Below, piece by piece: positions 34,278-43,053 of a stretch of 64,000 nucleotides of DNA (the first letter of the stretch is position 1; every line of letters begins with the position of its first letter). Source of the stretch: Candidatus Formimonas warabiya (GTDB lineage: Bacteria > Bacillota > Dehalobacteriia > Dehalobacteriales > Dehalobacteriaceae); assembly GCF_002777255.1 (NCBI RefSeq), contig NZ_CP017634.1:6026903-6090902 (forward strand). The letters run 5' to 3'. A model generated the notes under the pieces. The model was not told the DNA's origin. It worked only from the letters and a program-made list of their open reading frames with translations, and did not search any database. The position numbers and the translations under genes are program-made.

Positions 34278-34508
34278 TTGAACCCGGACAAATCCCTGGA
34301 TTTAAGAGGTGTGTCCTGTCCAGTGAACTATGTGAAAGCAAAACTGGCTCTTGAGGATTTGGAGGAAGGCCAAGTATTGGAAGTAATTTTGGATCAAGGT
34401 GAACCGATCATGAGTGTTCCGGAAAGTATCAAAGAAGAGGGCCATAAAATCTTAAATATCGAGCCGGAAGATCATTGGTTTCGATTATTTATTCAAAAAA
34501 TAGAGTAG
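34278..34508 (+). CDS. TusA/YedF-like sulfurtransferase
   Basis: 76 aa, TTG start at 34278 behind GGGAG. SLDLRGVSCPVNYVKAKLALEDLEEGQVLEVILDQGEPIMSVPESIKEEGHKIL: the SirA/TusA fold with the sulfur-carrying Cys in C-P-V-N-Y (TusA has C-P-x-P). It would accept persulfide sulfur from the cysteine desulfurase encoded next and pass it on. Adjacent to iscS and metA. Confidence 0.85.
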   Translation: MNPDKSLDLRGVSCPVNYVKAKLALEDLEEGQVLEVILDQGEPIMSVPESIKEEGHKILNIEPEDHWFRLFIQKIE

Positions 34509-34583
34509 TTTAAATAGGATGGTTGTTTTACAGGTGTATTGTAACAGGAGAAGTGGCAAAATAAACGTTAAGGAGTGAAAGCA

Positions 34584-35753
34584 ATGAAACGAATATACAT
34601 GGATCATGGAGCAACGACCCCCCTTCATCCTGAAGTGATATCCGTGATGTCTGATGTGATGAAAGAAGTTTTTGGAAATCCGTCCAGTTTACATTATTTT
34701 GGCCGGGAAGCGAAAAAGTATGTGGATGAGGCCCGGCAAAAAGTAGCCGATTTAATTGGGGCGAAGTTTGAGGAAATCTATTTTACCGGGGGGGGAACGG
34801 AGGCGGATAATATTGCTGTCTTTGGCACCCTTTACGCAAACAGCAAAAAAGGCCGGCACATTATTACCTCTTCCGTGGAGCACCATGCGGTTCTGGACAG
34901 CTGCATCCAACTGGCCAAAGCGGGATATGATGTTACTTTTTTGCCGGTAGATCAGTATGGTATGGTTGACCCGGACCAGGTGAAAAAAGAAATTCGCAAA
35001 GACACCGTCTTAATCAGCGTGATGCATGCCAATAATGAAAACGGGACCATTGAACCTGTGGAAGAAATCAGCGAGATCGCCAAAGAACATGGGGTTTTCT
35101 TCCATACGGACTGTGTCCAAACGGTGGGAAAAATACCGGTAAATGTAGATGACTTAGGTGCCGACCTGCTTACTCTTTCCGCGCATAAGATTTATGGGCC
35201 GAAAGGAATTGGCGCCCTTTACAAGCGAAAAGGCGTCCGGGTGTCACCACTGATCCATGGTGGGGGTCAGGAGAAAAAGCTGCGCTCCGGCACGGAAAAT
35301 ACCTTGGGCATTATCGGTTTTGGGAAAGCGGCTGAGCTGGCCGCCCGGGATTTGGAAACCGACAATATTCGGGTTAAGCAATTAAGAGACAAGTTGATCC
35401 AGGGGGTTATGGAAAAGATTTCCGACGTCAGGCTAAACGGACATCCGGAAAAACGCCTGCCCCATAATGCCCATTTTAGCTTTGCCTATGTGGAAGGAGA
35501 ATCTTTGTTATTGAGCCTGGACATGAAAGGAGTTGCCATTTCCTCCGGGTCAGCGTGCAGTTCCCGTTCCCTCCAGCCTTCCCATGTACTGGTGGCGACA
35601 GGTCTGCCCCAGGAACTGGTTCATGGATCCATCCGTATTACCTTAGGCAGGGACAATACGGAAGAGGACATTGATTATGTTTTAAATGTACTGCCGGAAA
35701 TTGTGGCCCGTTTCCGCAGTTTCTCTCCTTTAGCGCAAAAGAAAACGGTTTGA
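34584..35753 (+). CDS. iscS: Cysteine desulfurase
   Basis: 389 aa from ATG 34584 behind AAGGAG. PLP-enzyme order: YMDHGATTPLHPEV, TGGGTEADNIA, SSVEHHAVLDS, HTDCVQTVGK, the PLP-binding Lys in LSAHKIYGPKGIGALYKR (about 207) and the persulfide Cys in SSGSACSSRSLQPSHVL (about 325). It takes sulfur from cysteine for iron-sulfur cluster assembly and other acceptors. NifS/IscS class I (long active loop). The scaffold gene follows at once. Confidence 0.95.
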   Translation: MKRIYMDHGATTPLHPEVISVMSDVMKEVFGNPSSLHYFGREAKKYVDEARQKVADLIGAKFEEIYFTGGGTEADNIAVFGTLYANSKKGRHIITSSVEHHAVLDSCIQLAKAGYDVTFLPVDQYGMVDPDQVKKEIRKDTVLISVMHANNENGTIEPVEEISEIAKEHGVFFHTDCVQTVGKIPVNVDDLGADLLTLSAHKIYGPKGIGALYKRKGVRVSPLIHGGGQEKKLRSGTENTLGIIGFGKAAELAARDLETDNIRVKQLRDKLIQGVMEKISDVRLNGHPEKRLPHNAHFSFAYVEGESLLLSLDMKGVAISSGSACSSRSLQPSHVLVATGLPQELVHGSIRITLGRDNTEEDIDYVLNVLPEIVARFRSFSPLAQKKTV

Positions 35754-35785
35754 TCCCATATTTTTAATGAGAGGAGTAAAGTGTT

Positions 35786-36163
35786 ATGTATAATCAAACG
35801 GTGATGGACCACTTCGAAAACCCCCGGAACGTAGGGGAAATTCCTGATGCTAGTGGAGTAGGTGAAGTAGGTAATATAACCTGCGGGGATATTCTCCGGG
35901 TATATATTAAAGTGAATGAAGGAAAACTGGAAGATGTCAAATATATGACTTTTGGCTGCGGAGCCGCCGTGGCCAGCGGCAGCATGATGACGGAACTGGC
36001 CAAAGGCAAAACGATTGACGAGGCCATGGAGATTACCAATAATTCTGTTGCCGAAGCGCTGAATGGCCTGCCTCCCCAGAAAAAACACTGCTCTAATTTG
36101 GCGGCGGATGCCCTGCATAAAGCCATTGAAGATTGGCAGAAAAAAAGCGCCGATAAAGAATAA
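35786..36163 (+). CDS. iscU: Iron-sulfur scaffold, IscU/NifU-N-like
   Basis: 125 aa. Three cluster Cys: GNITCGD (34), FGCGAAVASGSMM (60) and KKHCSNLAADAL (106), with the Asp after the first Cys as in IscU. It lacks the C-terminal NifU part. It receives sulfur from the desulfurase encoded upstream and builds 2Fe-2S or 4Fe-4S clusters, then hands them on. Typical of Clostridia. The operon ends here at the terminator. Confidence 0.93.
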   Translation: MYNQTVMDHFENPRNVGEIPDASGVGEVGNITCGDILRVYIKVNEGKLEDVKYMTFGCGAAVASGSMMTELAKGKTIDEAMEITNNSVAEALNGLPPQKKHCSNLAADALHKAIEDWQKKSADKE

Positions 36164-36183
36164 GGTATCCGAATAAATTGCAG

Positions 36184-36215
36184 AAAAGCCCGGGAATCGC
36201 TCCCCGGGCTTTTTT
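36184..36215 (+). terminator. Intrinsic terminator after the iscU-like gene
   Basis: AAAAGCCCGGG pairs with CCCGGGCTTTTTT across an 8-base loop (36184-36215). Confidence 0.9.
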
Positions 36216-36273
36216 CACGCACCAACAAAACCTTCTCCGCATATATTAAATCGAACTAAAGATTTAAGGGCAA

Positions 36274-36318
36274 GGGCGTCCTGTTCGCAAGCAAATTCTC
36301 TCAGGGCGCCTTATTATT
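36274..36318 (+). promoter_or_regulatory. Attenuator-like hairpin before asnB
   Basis: GGGCGTCCTG (36274-36283) pairs imperfectly with CAGGGCGCC (36302-36310), followed by TTATTATT, some 20 bases before the asnB start. It looks like a leader terminator, but no antiterminator or sensor was identified. Confidence 0.4.
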
Positions 36319-36336
36319 GGGGAGGGTGAAAAATTC

Positions 36337-38184
36337 ATGTGCGGAATTGTTGGGTGGATGGATTTTACAAGGGATCTTTCTGATCAGTATCAGGTGATTA
36401 GCTCCATGGCGGACACACTCATCCCCCGAGGGCCGGATGCCTCAGGATACTGGTTGTCTAAACACGTGGCCTTTGGGCACCGGCGGTTGGTTGTTGTTGA
36501 CCCGGAAGGGGGAAAACAGCCCATGTCCCGCCAAAGAGGAGAATTCCTGTATGTCCTTGTTTATAACGGAGAATTGTATAATACGGAAGATATTCGCCAG
36601 GAGTTATTGTCCCGGGGTTATACCTTTCAGGGCTGGTCGGATACGGAAGTGCTCTTATGCTCCTATCTGGAGTGGGGAGAAACATGCGTGGAAAAATTTA
36701 ACGGCATTTTTGCCTTTGCCATCTGGGATGAAAACAAGCAGCATTTGTTTTTGGCCCGGGACCGGATCGGGGTAAAACCCTTATTTTACAGTGAACAGGG
36801 CCCGTCCTTTTTCTTTGCCTCGGAAATAAAAGCTATTTTAGCCCACCCGAAAGTTTTTCCTAAAATAAACCGGGAAGGGCTGGCGGAAATATTCGTCATG
36901 GGGCCGGCAAGGACGCCGGGGCACGGTGTGTTCAGCGGCATATCGGAATTAAAGCCGGGATACAGCATGATCGTAAACCGCCAGGGGATCCGGGTGAACC
37001 AATACTGGTCTCTGGAAAGCCGCCCCCATGAAGAAGATGTAGACACAACAGTAGCCACTGTCCGGGAACTGGTCTTCGACGCCATCAAACGCCAGTTGGT
37101 GTCTGATGTGCCCCTTTGTACCCTGCTTTCCGGCGGATTGGATTCCAGTGCCATTACCATGGTGGCGGCAGAAGTATATCGAAAGGAAGGGAAAGATCCC
37201 ATCAGAACCTTCTCCATCGATTATGTGGGGAATGATAAATATTTTTCTGTGAACGAGTTTCAGCCCAATGCCGATGCTCCCTGGGTAAAAGTCGTTTCCG
37301 ACTTTTTAGGGACCAATCATTCCTATTGTTTTATCGATACCCCCCAGTTAGCGAACTCTTTGATTCCCGCTGTGCTGGCCCGGGATTTGCCCGGGATGAC
37401 GGATGTTGACTCTTCTCTCTACCTCTTTAGCTGTGAGGTAAAAAAACTGGCTACCGTGGGACTGTCGGGAGAATGTGCCGATGAAGTGTTTGGAGGATAT
37501 CCCTGGTTTTTCCGGCGGGATGAAACTAATCTAGATACATTTCCCTGGGTGCGCAGGTTAGCGGAGCGTACCCGCCTTTTTTCGGGGGAATTGCTGAACT
37601 TGATCAAACCCCAAGAATATATGGCGGAACGCTACCGGGAGGCATTAAACGAGGTTCCCCGTTTCGCCGGAGATGCTGCGGAGGAGGCCCGGATGCGGGA
37701 AATGTTTTACTTAAACCTGACCCGGTGGATGCCCACCCTGTTGGACCGTAAGGACCGCATGAGTATGGCTACCGGATTGGAATTGCGGGTGCCCTTTTGT
37801 GATCATCGCTTAGTGGAATATGTCTGGAATATTCCCTGGGAAATGAAAACTTACGGAAATCGGGAAAAGGGTTTGCTCAGGCAGGCTTTAAAGGGCACTC
37901 TTCCCGAAGATGTACTGTGGAGAAAAAAGAGTCCTTTTCCGAAAACCCATAACCCCGCCTATTTGGAGGTAATGCGCGCCTGGATGCTCCGGGTTTTGGA
38001 GGATAAATCCTCGCCTCTACTCCCCTTGATCAATACCCAGGCGGTAAGAGATTTGGCTTTGTCTGCCCGGACAGACATGAATATGCCCTGGTTCGGTCAA
38101 TTGATGAATGTGCCTCAATTATTCGCTTTTTTGATTCAGGTGGATTACTGGTTAAGGGAATATAAAGTCAGTATTGAAGCGTAA
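36337..38184 (+). CDS. asnB: Asparagine synthase (glutamine-hydrolysing)
   Basis: 615 aa. Starts MCGIVGWMDF, where Cys2 is the glutaminase nucleophile; RGPDASGYW, HRRLVVVDPEGGKQPM and YNGELYN complete the N-terminal amidotransferase domain. The C-terminal synthetase domain carries the PP-loop SGGLDSSAI at about 266-274 and GLSGECADEVFGGYPWF. It makes asparagine from aspartate, ATP and glutamine. ATG 36337 follows GGGGAGGGTG. Length is the family norm. It could also amidate cell-wall or secondary metabolites in some clostridia, but nothing here points to it. Confidence 0.92.
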   Translation: MCGIVGWMDFTRDLSDQYQVISSMADTLIPRGPDASGYWLSKHVAFGHRRLVVVDPEGGKQPMSRQRGEFLYVLVYNGELYNTEDIRQELLSRGYTFQGWSDTEVLLCSYLEWGETCVEKFNGIFAFAIWDENKQHLFLARDRIGVKPLFYSEQGPSFFFASEIKAILAHPKVFPKINREGLAEIFVMGPARTPGHGVFSGISELKPGYSMIVNRQGIRVNQYWSLESRPHEEDVDTTVATVRELVFDAIKRQLVSDVPLCTLLSGGLDSSAITMVAAEVYRKEGKDPIRTFSIDYVGNDKYFSVNEFQPNADAPWVKVVSDFLGTNHSYCFIDTPQLANSLIPAVLARDLPGMTDVDSSLYLFSCEVKKLATVGLSGECADEVFGGYPWFFRRDETNLDTFPWVRRLAERTRLFSGELLNLIKPQEYMAERYREALNEVPRFAGDAAEEARMREMFYLNLTRWMPTLLDRKDRMSMATGLELRVPFCDHRLVEYVWNIPWEMKTYGNREKGLLRQALKGTLPEDVLWRKKSPFPKTHNPAYLEVMRAWMLRVLEDKSSPLLPLINTQAVRDLALSARTDMNMPWFGQLMNVPQLFAFLIQVDYWLREYKVSIEA

Positions 38185-38209
38185 AAATTATCCAGCTTGA
38201 TATTAATTT

Positions 38210-38236
38210 AGGGAACCGGAGAGGTTCCCTTTTTAT
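38210..38236. terminator. Bidirectional intrinsic terminator
   Basis: AGGGAACC (38210-38217) with GGTTCCCT (38223-38230), T5 after it; serves asnB and the convergent response regulator. Confidence 0.8.
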
Positions 38237-38243
38237 ATAAAAA

Positions 38244-39356
38244 TTAAATATTTTTCTGTTCGTAATTTTTATTGCTCAATCGGTATGCACTGGGGCTTAC
38301 ACCTAACCGGTTCTTAAAAAGCCGGCTAAATGAATTTACCTCTGCATAGCCTATTTTTTTTGCAATTGATGCCACGGTATCGTTGCTGGTCAGTAAAGCC
38401 AGACGGGCTTTTTCCAGGCGCAGTTCAATGAGATAGTCGACAAAATTAACACTTGTCTTTTCTTTGAAAAGCCGGCTGAAATAAAAAGGGCTTAAATGGA
38501 TTTCTTTTGCCACGGTTTCCAGGGTAATGTTTTTATGAGAATTTTTTTCCATAAAATCTTTCGCCCGGGAAATTAACTCATATCCCGGATCAAAGGAATA
38601 GTGACAAAAAACTTTTAAACAATTTTCGATAAATTCTTTTAGGCATGCTTCCATATTGTTTAAGGTTTGAGCCGCAGTCATACCGTTGATAAAAGAACGG
38701 TGGGCCAGGGCCAAGGCCTCGGGGGTATTACATTCTATAGTTGGTGAATGGAGAATGGCTGTTGCTAATTCCATGGAACAGGAACGGGTGAGATGTATAT
38801 TACCCTTCGTTGCCGTTTTCAGTTCTTGCCAAAAATTAGCCAGGGATTCACGTGCCGTTTCGATTTCGCCGGACTGTACTTGCTGAGTAAGCTTTTCATA
38901 TGGCAGCTCATTTCTTTCTCCAGCTGAGACAAAGAATGGAGCATTCTGCGCTATTTCATGATCCTTGGATGAGGAGGAACTTTTTTGGAGATCTTCACAG
39001 AGCTTGTCTATCACATGAAGGATTTCTTGGGGCCGGGCCGGTTTAAGCAGGTAGTCGCTTGCCCCCATTTTTAATGCCTTAAGCACAAAATCGAACTCAT
39101 CAAATGCTGTGATGATCACGATCTTCAGGGCAGGATCCATCTCCTTTAAGAGCTTGGTCGTCAATAGCCCGTCGATTCCAGGCATTTTAATGTCCACAAA
39201 AGCGATATGGGGTTTTGTTTTTTGGGCCAGTTCGATCCCCATATGTCCGGATAAGCCTTGGCCGATATACTGTACTTTCGGCCGTTCTTTGGCAAATAAA
39301 AAGTGAATGGTTTCCCCTTCCAAGGGGTCGTCGTCTACCACCATAACCTTAATCAT
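38244..39356 (-). CDS. AraC-type response regulator of the pdu locus
   Basis: 370 aa from ATG 39356 (AGGTGG upstream, ATGA overlap with the kinase gene). Receiver domain 1-120: MIKVMVVDDDPLEG, phospho-acceptor Asp in HIAFVDIKMPGIDG, ITAFDEF, LLKPA. Then a variable middle, and a C-terminal AraC HTH pair: NITLETVAKEIHLSPFYFSRLFKEKTSVNFVDYLIELRLEKA and IGYAEVNSFSRLFKNRLGVSPSAYR. YesN-like. Together with the PocR-domain kinase it should activate the divergent pdu operon; three direct repeats upstream of pduU are candidate binding sites. Confidence 0.9.
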   Translation of the reverse strand: MIKVMVVDDDPLEGETIHFLFAKERPKVQYIGQGLSGHMGIELAQKTKPHIAFVDIKMPGIDGLLTTKLLKEMDPALKIVIITAFDEFDFVLKALKMGASDYLLKPARPQEILHVIDKLCEDLQKSSSSSKDHEIAQNAPFFVSAGERNELPYEKLTQQVQSGEIETARESLANFWQELKTATKGNIHLTRSCSMELATAILHSPTIECNTPEALALAHRSFINGMTAAQTLNNMEACLKEFIENCLKVFCHYSFDPGYELISRAKDFMEKNSHKNITLETVAKEIHLSPFYFSRLFKEKTSVNFVDYLIELRLEKARLALLTSNDTVASIAKKIGYAEVNSFSRLFKNRLGVSPSAYRLSNKNYEQKNI

Positions 39357-40606
39357 TTGTATCCCACCTTTTGAGGCTGAGCAGGCAAAGAAAGAAAAAT
39401 CCGGGTTCCTTTGCCCAGTTTGCTTTTTAAATCCCATTGGAAATCAGCGCCAAAATAATAGTGCAATCGCTTAAAAACGTTGCCCATACCCAATCCTGTG
39501 AGATTATTACGCCTGGAAGTGGGAGATTTTAAGTTTAAGATTTCCTCCACCACTTCGGGAGGAATGCCCAGGCCGTCGTCGATGATTTCCAAATGGATGA
39601 CATTATTCTGTTTGGTCGCTTTGATGGTGAGAGAACCTCCTTCTTCTTTCGGTTCCAGGCCGTGCACAAGGGCATTTTCCACCAGGGGCTGCAGCGTGAA
39701 AAGGGGAATCGCCGTGTCAAGACAGCTTTTGTCTACATCAATCTTGATTTTAATGCGGTCACGCATATAGTTTTCCTTGATGAACAGGTAGTTTTTGATG
39801 TAGGCCAGTTCTTCCGCTAAGGTGGCAGACTGGCCGATTTTATGCAGGCTCCCCCGTAAAAGCTCCGCCAGGGCAAAAACAATTTCCGAGGTTTTCGTGG
39901 CCCCTTCCAAAAGAGCCTGCCGGCTAATCGTGTTCAGGGTATTGAAAAGGAAGTGGGGGTTAATTTGTGATTGCAGGGCTTTCAGTTCTGCTTCTTTTAA
40001 GGCTTTCTCCAGATCTGCTCTCGCCCTTGTTTCCTCCAAAAGGCGCATATTTTGGCTATTTAGTTGTTGCTGCACGATGCTCATCACACCTTTTTCCGCA
40101 ATATAGTTGGCGATGACAAAGAGGAGTTGAGCGGAGGCCTCTACTTTTTTCAGGGAGATTAATTTAATGTTGTTGTACAGTTCTTCTAATTCGGGATAAT
40201 CTTTCATGTTTATTTTCGGTTTGGTGATCCACTCCAGCCTATCCAGTATTTCTTCTTCTACCAAAACCTGTCCGGTCATAATACATCCCAGGTATTGAGA
40301 GTTAACGACAATAGGTGCCGTCACATCTATCAACCCCATGTGGCAGCGATAAATAAATGGTTGGCCGGAACGTACGGCCTCAATCCCCGCATAGGCATCG
40401 GATTTTTCGCATCCGGAACAGCCGGCGACAATCTGTCGCACCCTGCTGCAAAAAGCGTTGAAATTACTATATTGCGTCACCGGTTTACCTTGGTAGTCAA
40501 CGATAATAGCAGCTAATCCCGTGGCCTCCGAGAAACGGTCTTGAATCTCTTGGAGCATATTGATGTCAACTACTTCCTTCAGGTGAAAAATATGCTTGGT
40601 GGTCAT
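39353..40606 (-). CDS. PocR-domain sensor histidine kinase
   Basis: 417 aa from ATG 40606 behind GAGGGGG. N-terminal PocR ligand domain (about 10-180): LQEIQDRFSEATGLAAIIVDYQGKPVTQYSNFNAFCSRVRQIVAGCSGCEKSD, and the CHMGLIDVTAPIVVNSQYLGCIMTGQVL block. PocR senses 1,2-propanediol or similar in Salmonella. A coiled coil leads to a LytS/YesM kinase: NPHFLFNTLNTISRQ (phospho-His) and a HATPase with LVENALVHGL and GLGMGNVFKRL. No membrane helices, so it senses a cytoplasmic ligand. Thus the usual single PocR protein is split into kinase plus AraC regulator here. Confidence 0.9.
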   Translation of the reverse strand: MTTKHIFHLKEVVDINMLQEIQDRFSEATGLAAIIVDYQGKPVTQYSNFNAFCSRVRQIVAGCSGCEKSDAYAGIEAVRSGQPFIYRCHMGLIDVTAPIVVNSQYLGCIMTGQVLVEEEILDRLEWITKPKINMKDYPELEELYNNIKLISLKKVEASAQLLFVIANYIAEKGVMSIVQQQLNSQNMRLLEETRARADLEKALKEAELKALQSQINPHFLFNTLNTISRQALLEGATKTSEIVFALAELLRGSLHKIGQSATLAEELAYIKNYLFIKENYMRDRIKIKIDVDKSCLDTAIPLFTLQPLVENALVHGLEPKEEGGSLTIKATKQNNVIHLEIIDDGLGIPPEVVEEILNLKSPTSRRNNLTGLGMGNVFKRLHYYFGADFQWDLKSKLGKGTRIFLSLPAQPQKVGYK

Positions 40607-40681
40607 GTCACATTTTCCCCCTCTATTCATTTTTTATCAGGTAAAAAACGGATCAGCCAAAAAAGAATAAGAAAATTCAGA

Positions 40682-40861
40682 GCAATAAATGATTCCCCAT
40701 ATTTTTATAAATTCCTGCCACCGACAAAAGAAGTGCAATAAATGATAGGAAGTGCGCAAGGAAAGACCACCCTATTCCATTTTTACTTTCCGGGAGCAAT
40801 AAATGCTTGTATAGGTAAAAAAATGAGGAGTCTTGATCATTCTGCAGCGTTGAATTAATAG
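40682..40861 (+). promoter_or_regulatory. pdu promoter region with three direct repeats
   Basis: GCAATAAATG occurs at 40682-40691, 40735-40744 and 40796-40805, same orientation, spaced 53 and 61 bp, 28 bp or more upstream of a possible promoter TTGATC (40833-40838), 17 bp, TAATAG (40856-40861). Direct repeats upstream of a weak promoter are what an AraC-type activator such as the adjacent response regulator would need. A 150-base untranslated leader follows. No B12 riboswitch was recognised. Confidence 0.65.
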
Positions 40862-41014
40862 CAAAAGGTGCTGCGGTTAGAGCAATTCTTACCACAGGGC
40901 TACGGTACATTTTGCCGAAAAATTAAGGCATTCAAGAAAACTACTCCGGAACGAGAAAGATATCATTTTCGTAAATGGGTATTCATTCAAATTATGGGAC
41001 AGGAGGAAGGGGCC

Positions 41015-41356
41015 TTGGCTGAGGATAAACCACGCGTGATTCAAGAGTATGTGCCGGGGAAACAGGTGACGCTGTGCCATCTGATTTCCCATCCGGATGG
41101 GAAGCTTTCCGAAAAATTAGGCCTGACGGAGAAGGCGCCTATTGGTGTGATGACCATTACGCCCAGTGAAGCGGCCATTATTGCGGCAGACTGCACGGTC
41201 AAAGCAGCCCCGGTAGACATCGTTTTTGTGGACCGGTTTACCGGATCTCTGGTGGTTACCGGCCCGGTCAGTGCTCTGGAAGTTGCCTTGAAGGAAGCCA
41301 ATACTTATTTAGCCCTTTCATTAGGTTTCCAAAAGGCCGAGATTACCCGTTCCTAA
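41015..41356 (+). CDS. pduU: Microcompartment shell protein PduU (permuted BMC-H)
   Basis: 113 aa from TTG 41015, chosen because AGGAGG ends 8 bases upstream; the frame extends back to 40868 without a usable site. DKPRVIQEYVPGKQVTLCHLISHPDGKLSEKLGL, IGVMTITPSEAAIIAADCTVKAA and DRFTGSLVVTGPVSALEVAL match Salmonella PduU almost segment for segment, including the N-terminal strand that forms a beta-barrel plug over the pore. It forms minor shell hexamers. First gene of the pdu operon and, unusually, ahead of pduA. Confidence 0.92.
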   Translation: MAEDKPRVIQEYVPGKQVTLCHLISHPDGKLSEKLGLTEKAPIGVMTITPSEAAIIAADCTVKAAPVDIVFVDRFTGSLVVTGPVSALEVALKEANTYLALSLGFQKAEITRS

Positions 41357-41357
41357 C

Positions 41358-41783
41358 ATGCGACTAATGCTGATTGGCCCGACCGGAGCAGGTAAAACCA
41401 CCCTTTCTCATGCTTTAACCGGGAGCACTGATCAAGCCCGGAAGACCCAGATGATTCATTTTGTAGGCGATTTCATGGACACACCCGGTGAATATTTAGA
41501 GATACCCCGTTTTTACCGGGCCCTGTTAGTAAGTGCCCAACAAGCCGACAGGATCCTGCTGGTTGTGGCAGCCGATAAACCGGAGCTCCAGTTACCGCAT
41601 GGTTTTGCCCAGGCCTTTTCCCGCCCGGTGATCGGAGTAATTAACAAGATCGATCGGGTAGGTTGCGATCTCCCATCTGCTTATACGATATTGGGGGAAA
41701 CAGGAGTAAAAGAACCCTATTTTCCTGTGTCGGCCGCTACGGGCCAAGGGCTGACCGGGTTGAAGATTTATTTAGGCCTTTAG
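41358..41783 (+). CDS. pduV: PduV/EutP-like small GTPase
   Basis: 141 aa, starting one base after pduU. P-loop GPTGAGKTTLSHAL, switch DTPGEYLE, and NKIDRVGCD are the G1, G3 and G4 motifs; VSAATGQG is G5. PduV has been linked to microcompartment placement in Salmonella; EutP has acetate-kinase-like activity in one report. Its role here is inferred from the family. Full length. Confidence 0.9.
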   Translation: MRLMLIGPTGAGKTTLSHALTGSTDQARKTQMIHFVGDFMDTPGEYLEIPRFYRALLVSAQQADRILLVVAADKPELQLPHGFAQAFSRPVIGVINKIDRVGCDLPSAYTILGETGVKEPYFPVSAATGQGLTGLKIYLGL

Positions 41784-41908
41784 AGCCTGGAGCAATGGAA
41801 GAATGGTAAGGAGGTGAAAAATTAAAAGGAGTATTCAGCGTGGTACCGGTGGAAAGTGGTATGTCGAGTTACGATGGGGTCGACAAACATTAAAAGGAGG
41901 AAAAGAAA
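41784..41908 (+). other. Gap with two SD sites but no recognised gene
   Basis: An AAGGAGGTG at about 41809 leads to GTG-AAA-AAT-TAA only, and AAAAGGAG at about 41825 leads to GTG 41840 with 17 codons (M-V-P-V-E-S-G-M-S-S-Y-D-G-V-D-K-H). Perhaps the remains of a lost gene, or translational spacers. The next SD AAAAGGAGG serves pduA. Confidence 0.4.
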
Positions 41909-42187
41909 ATGTCTCAAGAAGCCTTAGGATTAGTGGAAACTCGTGGTTTGGTAGGAGCAATTGAGGCAGCGGATGCTATGGCAAAAGCTGCCAATGTAAC
42001 GCTGACCGGATATGAGAAGATCGGGTCAGGGCTGGTCACGGTAATGGTGCGGGGAGATGTGGGTGCGGTGAAAGCGGCTACGGACGCCGGTGCCGCTGCC
42101 GCCCAAAAGGTTGGTGAGGTCGTATCCATTCATGTGATTCCCCGGCCTCATACAGATACGGAAAAAATACTTCCGAAAACCACCTAA
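41909..42187 (+). CDS. pduA: Major microcompartment shell protein PduA (BMC-H)
   Basis: 92 aa. EALGLVETRGLVGAIEAADAMAKAANVTLTGYEKIGSGLVTVMVRGDVGAVKAATDAGAAAAQKVGEVVSIHVIPRPHTDTEKIL is the complete single BMC domain. Pore loop K-I-G-S-G is the PduA type, which lets diols pass and slows aldehydes. It is the only simple BMC-H gene in the operon (no pduJ), so it should form most of the facets. Confidence 0.95.
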   Translation: MSQEALGLVETRGLVGAIEAADAMAKAANVTLTGYEKIGSGLVTVMVRGDVGAVKAATDAGAAAAQKVGEVVSIHVIPRPHTDTEKILPKTT

Positions 42188-42238
42188 ACAAATGGAAACA
42201 CGTGAATCCCGGTTTTGAAAATAATGGAGGTGGATATT

Positions 42239-43027
42239 GTGCAAGAGGAACAGATCATTAAAAGAGTGATGGATGAGGTGCAAAAGAAAATGCAGGGCAA
42301 TGATGCCCCCGTTCCTGATTTAAGTACCTTTAAATGCGGCATGACGGAATTTGTGGGCACTGCCTTTGGAGATACCATCGGCCTGGTGATCGCCAATGTG
42401 GATGATGTGCTCCGGGAGCGGCTGGGCATTGATCCGAAGTTCCGGTCTTTGGGCATTATTGGGTCCAGAACCGGCGCCGGGCCCCAGATCATGGCGGCGG
42501 ACGAGGCCGTGAAAGCGAGCAATACGGAACTGTTGAAGTTTGAGCTGCCCCGGGATACCAAGGGACATGCAGGACACGGCACCTTAGCCATATTTGGGGC
42601 GGAGGAAGTCTCCGATGCCCGGCGGGCCGTGGAGATTACCTTAAACGCTTTAAGCTGGACTTTCGGGGACATTCACATGAATGATGCGGGTAACTTCTGT
42701 GAATTACAGTATACCGCCCGGGCCAGTTATGCCCTGAATAAATTCTTCTGTGCTCCCTTGGGTAAAGCCTGGGGGCTGATTGTGGGGTGCCCGGCAGGCT
42801 TGGGCGTGGTGATGGCGGATACGGCCGTTAAAGCTGCTAACGTGGAAATTGTTATGCATGCCTCCCCGGCCTATAATACCTCCCACTCCAATGAATTTAT
42901 GATTATGATTACCGGTGACTCGGGCGCGGTGAAACAAGCGGTGATTGCGGGCAGGGAAACGGCTTTGAAATTGCTCCCCGCCCTGGGTGGTATCCCCAAG
43001 TCACTGCAGACGCCTTATATTCGTTAA
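42239..43027 (+). CDS. pduB: Shell protein PduB (tandem BMC-T)
   Basis: 262 aa from GTG 42239, which follows GGAGGTG by 6 bases; the longer frame starts in an unsupported TTG. N-terminal helix EEQIIKRVMDEVQKKMQ (core-anchoring segment), then first BMC domain (MTEFVGTAFGDTIGLVIANVDDVLRERLGI) and second (KAWGLIVGCPAGLGVVMADTAVKAANVEIVMHASPAYNTSHSNEFMI). Forms pseudo-hexameric trimers; the N-terminal segment binds the enzyme core in Salmonella. Confidence 0.94.
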   Translation: MQEEQIIKRVMDEVQKKMQGNDAPVPDLSTFKCGMTEFVGTAFGDTIGLVIANVDDVLRERLGIDPKFRSLGIIGSRTGAGPQIMAADEAVKASNTELLKFELPRDTKGHAGHGTLAIFGAEEVSDARRAVEITLNALSWTFGDIHMNDAGNFCELQYTARASYALNKFFCAPLGKAWGLIVGCPAGLGVVMADTAVKAANVEIVMHASPAYNTSHSNEFMIMITGDSGAVKQAVIAGRETALKLLPALGGIPKSLQTPYIR

Positions 43028-43053
43028 CAATACGAGAAAGGATGTGATTCTAC

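Noticed and set aside
40631..41014. Cobalamin riboswitch before the pdu operon
   Set aside because: I could not find the B12-box-like conserved blocks; direct repeats and a plain leader explain the region better.
42184..42672. Minus-strand ORF opposite pduB
   Set aside because: Shadow of the pduB reading frame; Ser/Thr-rich composition typical of antisense frames.
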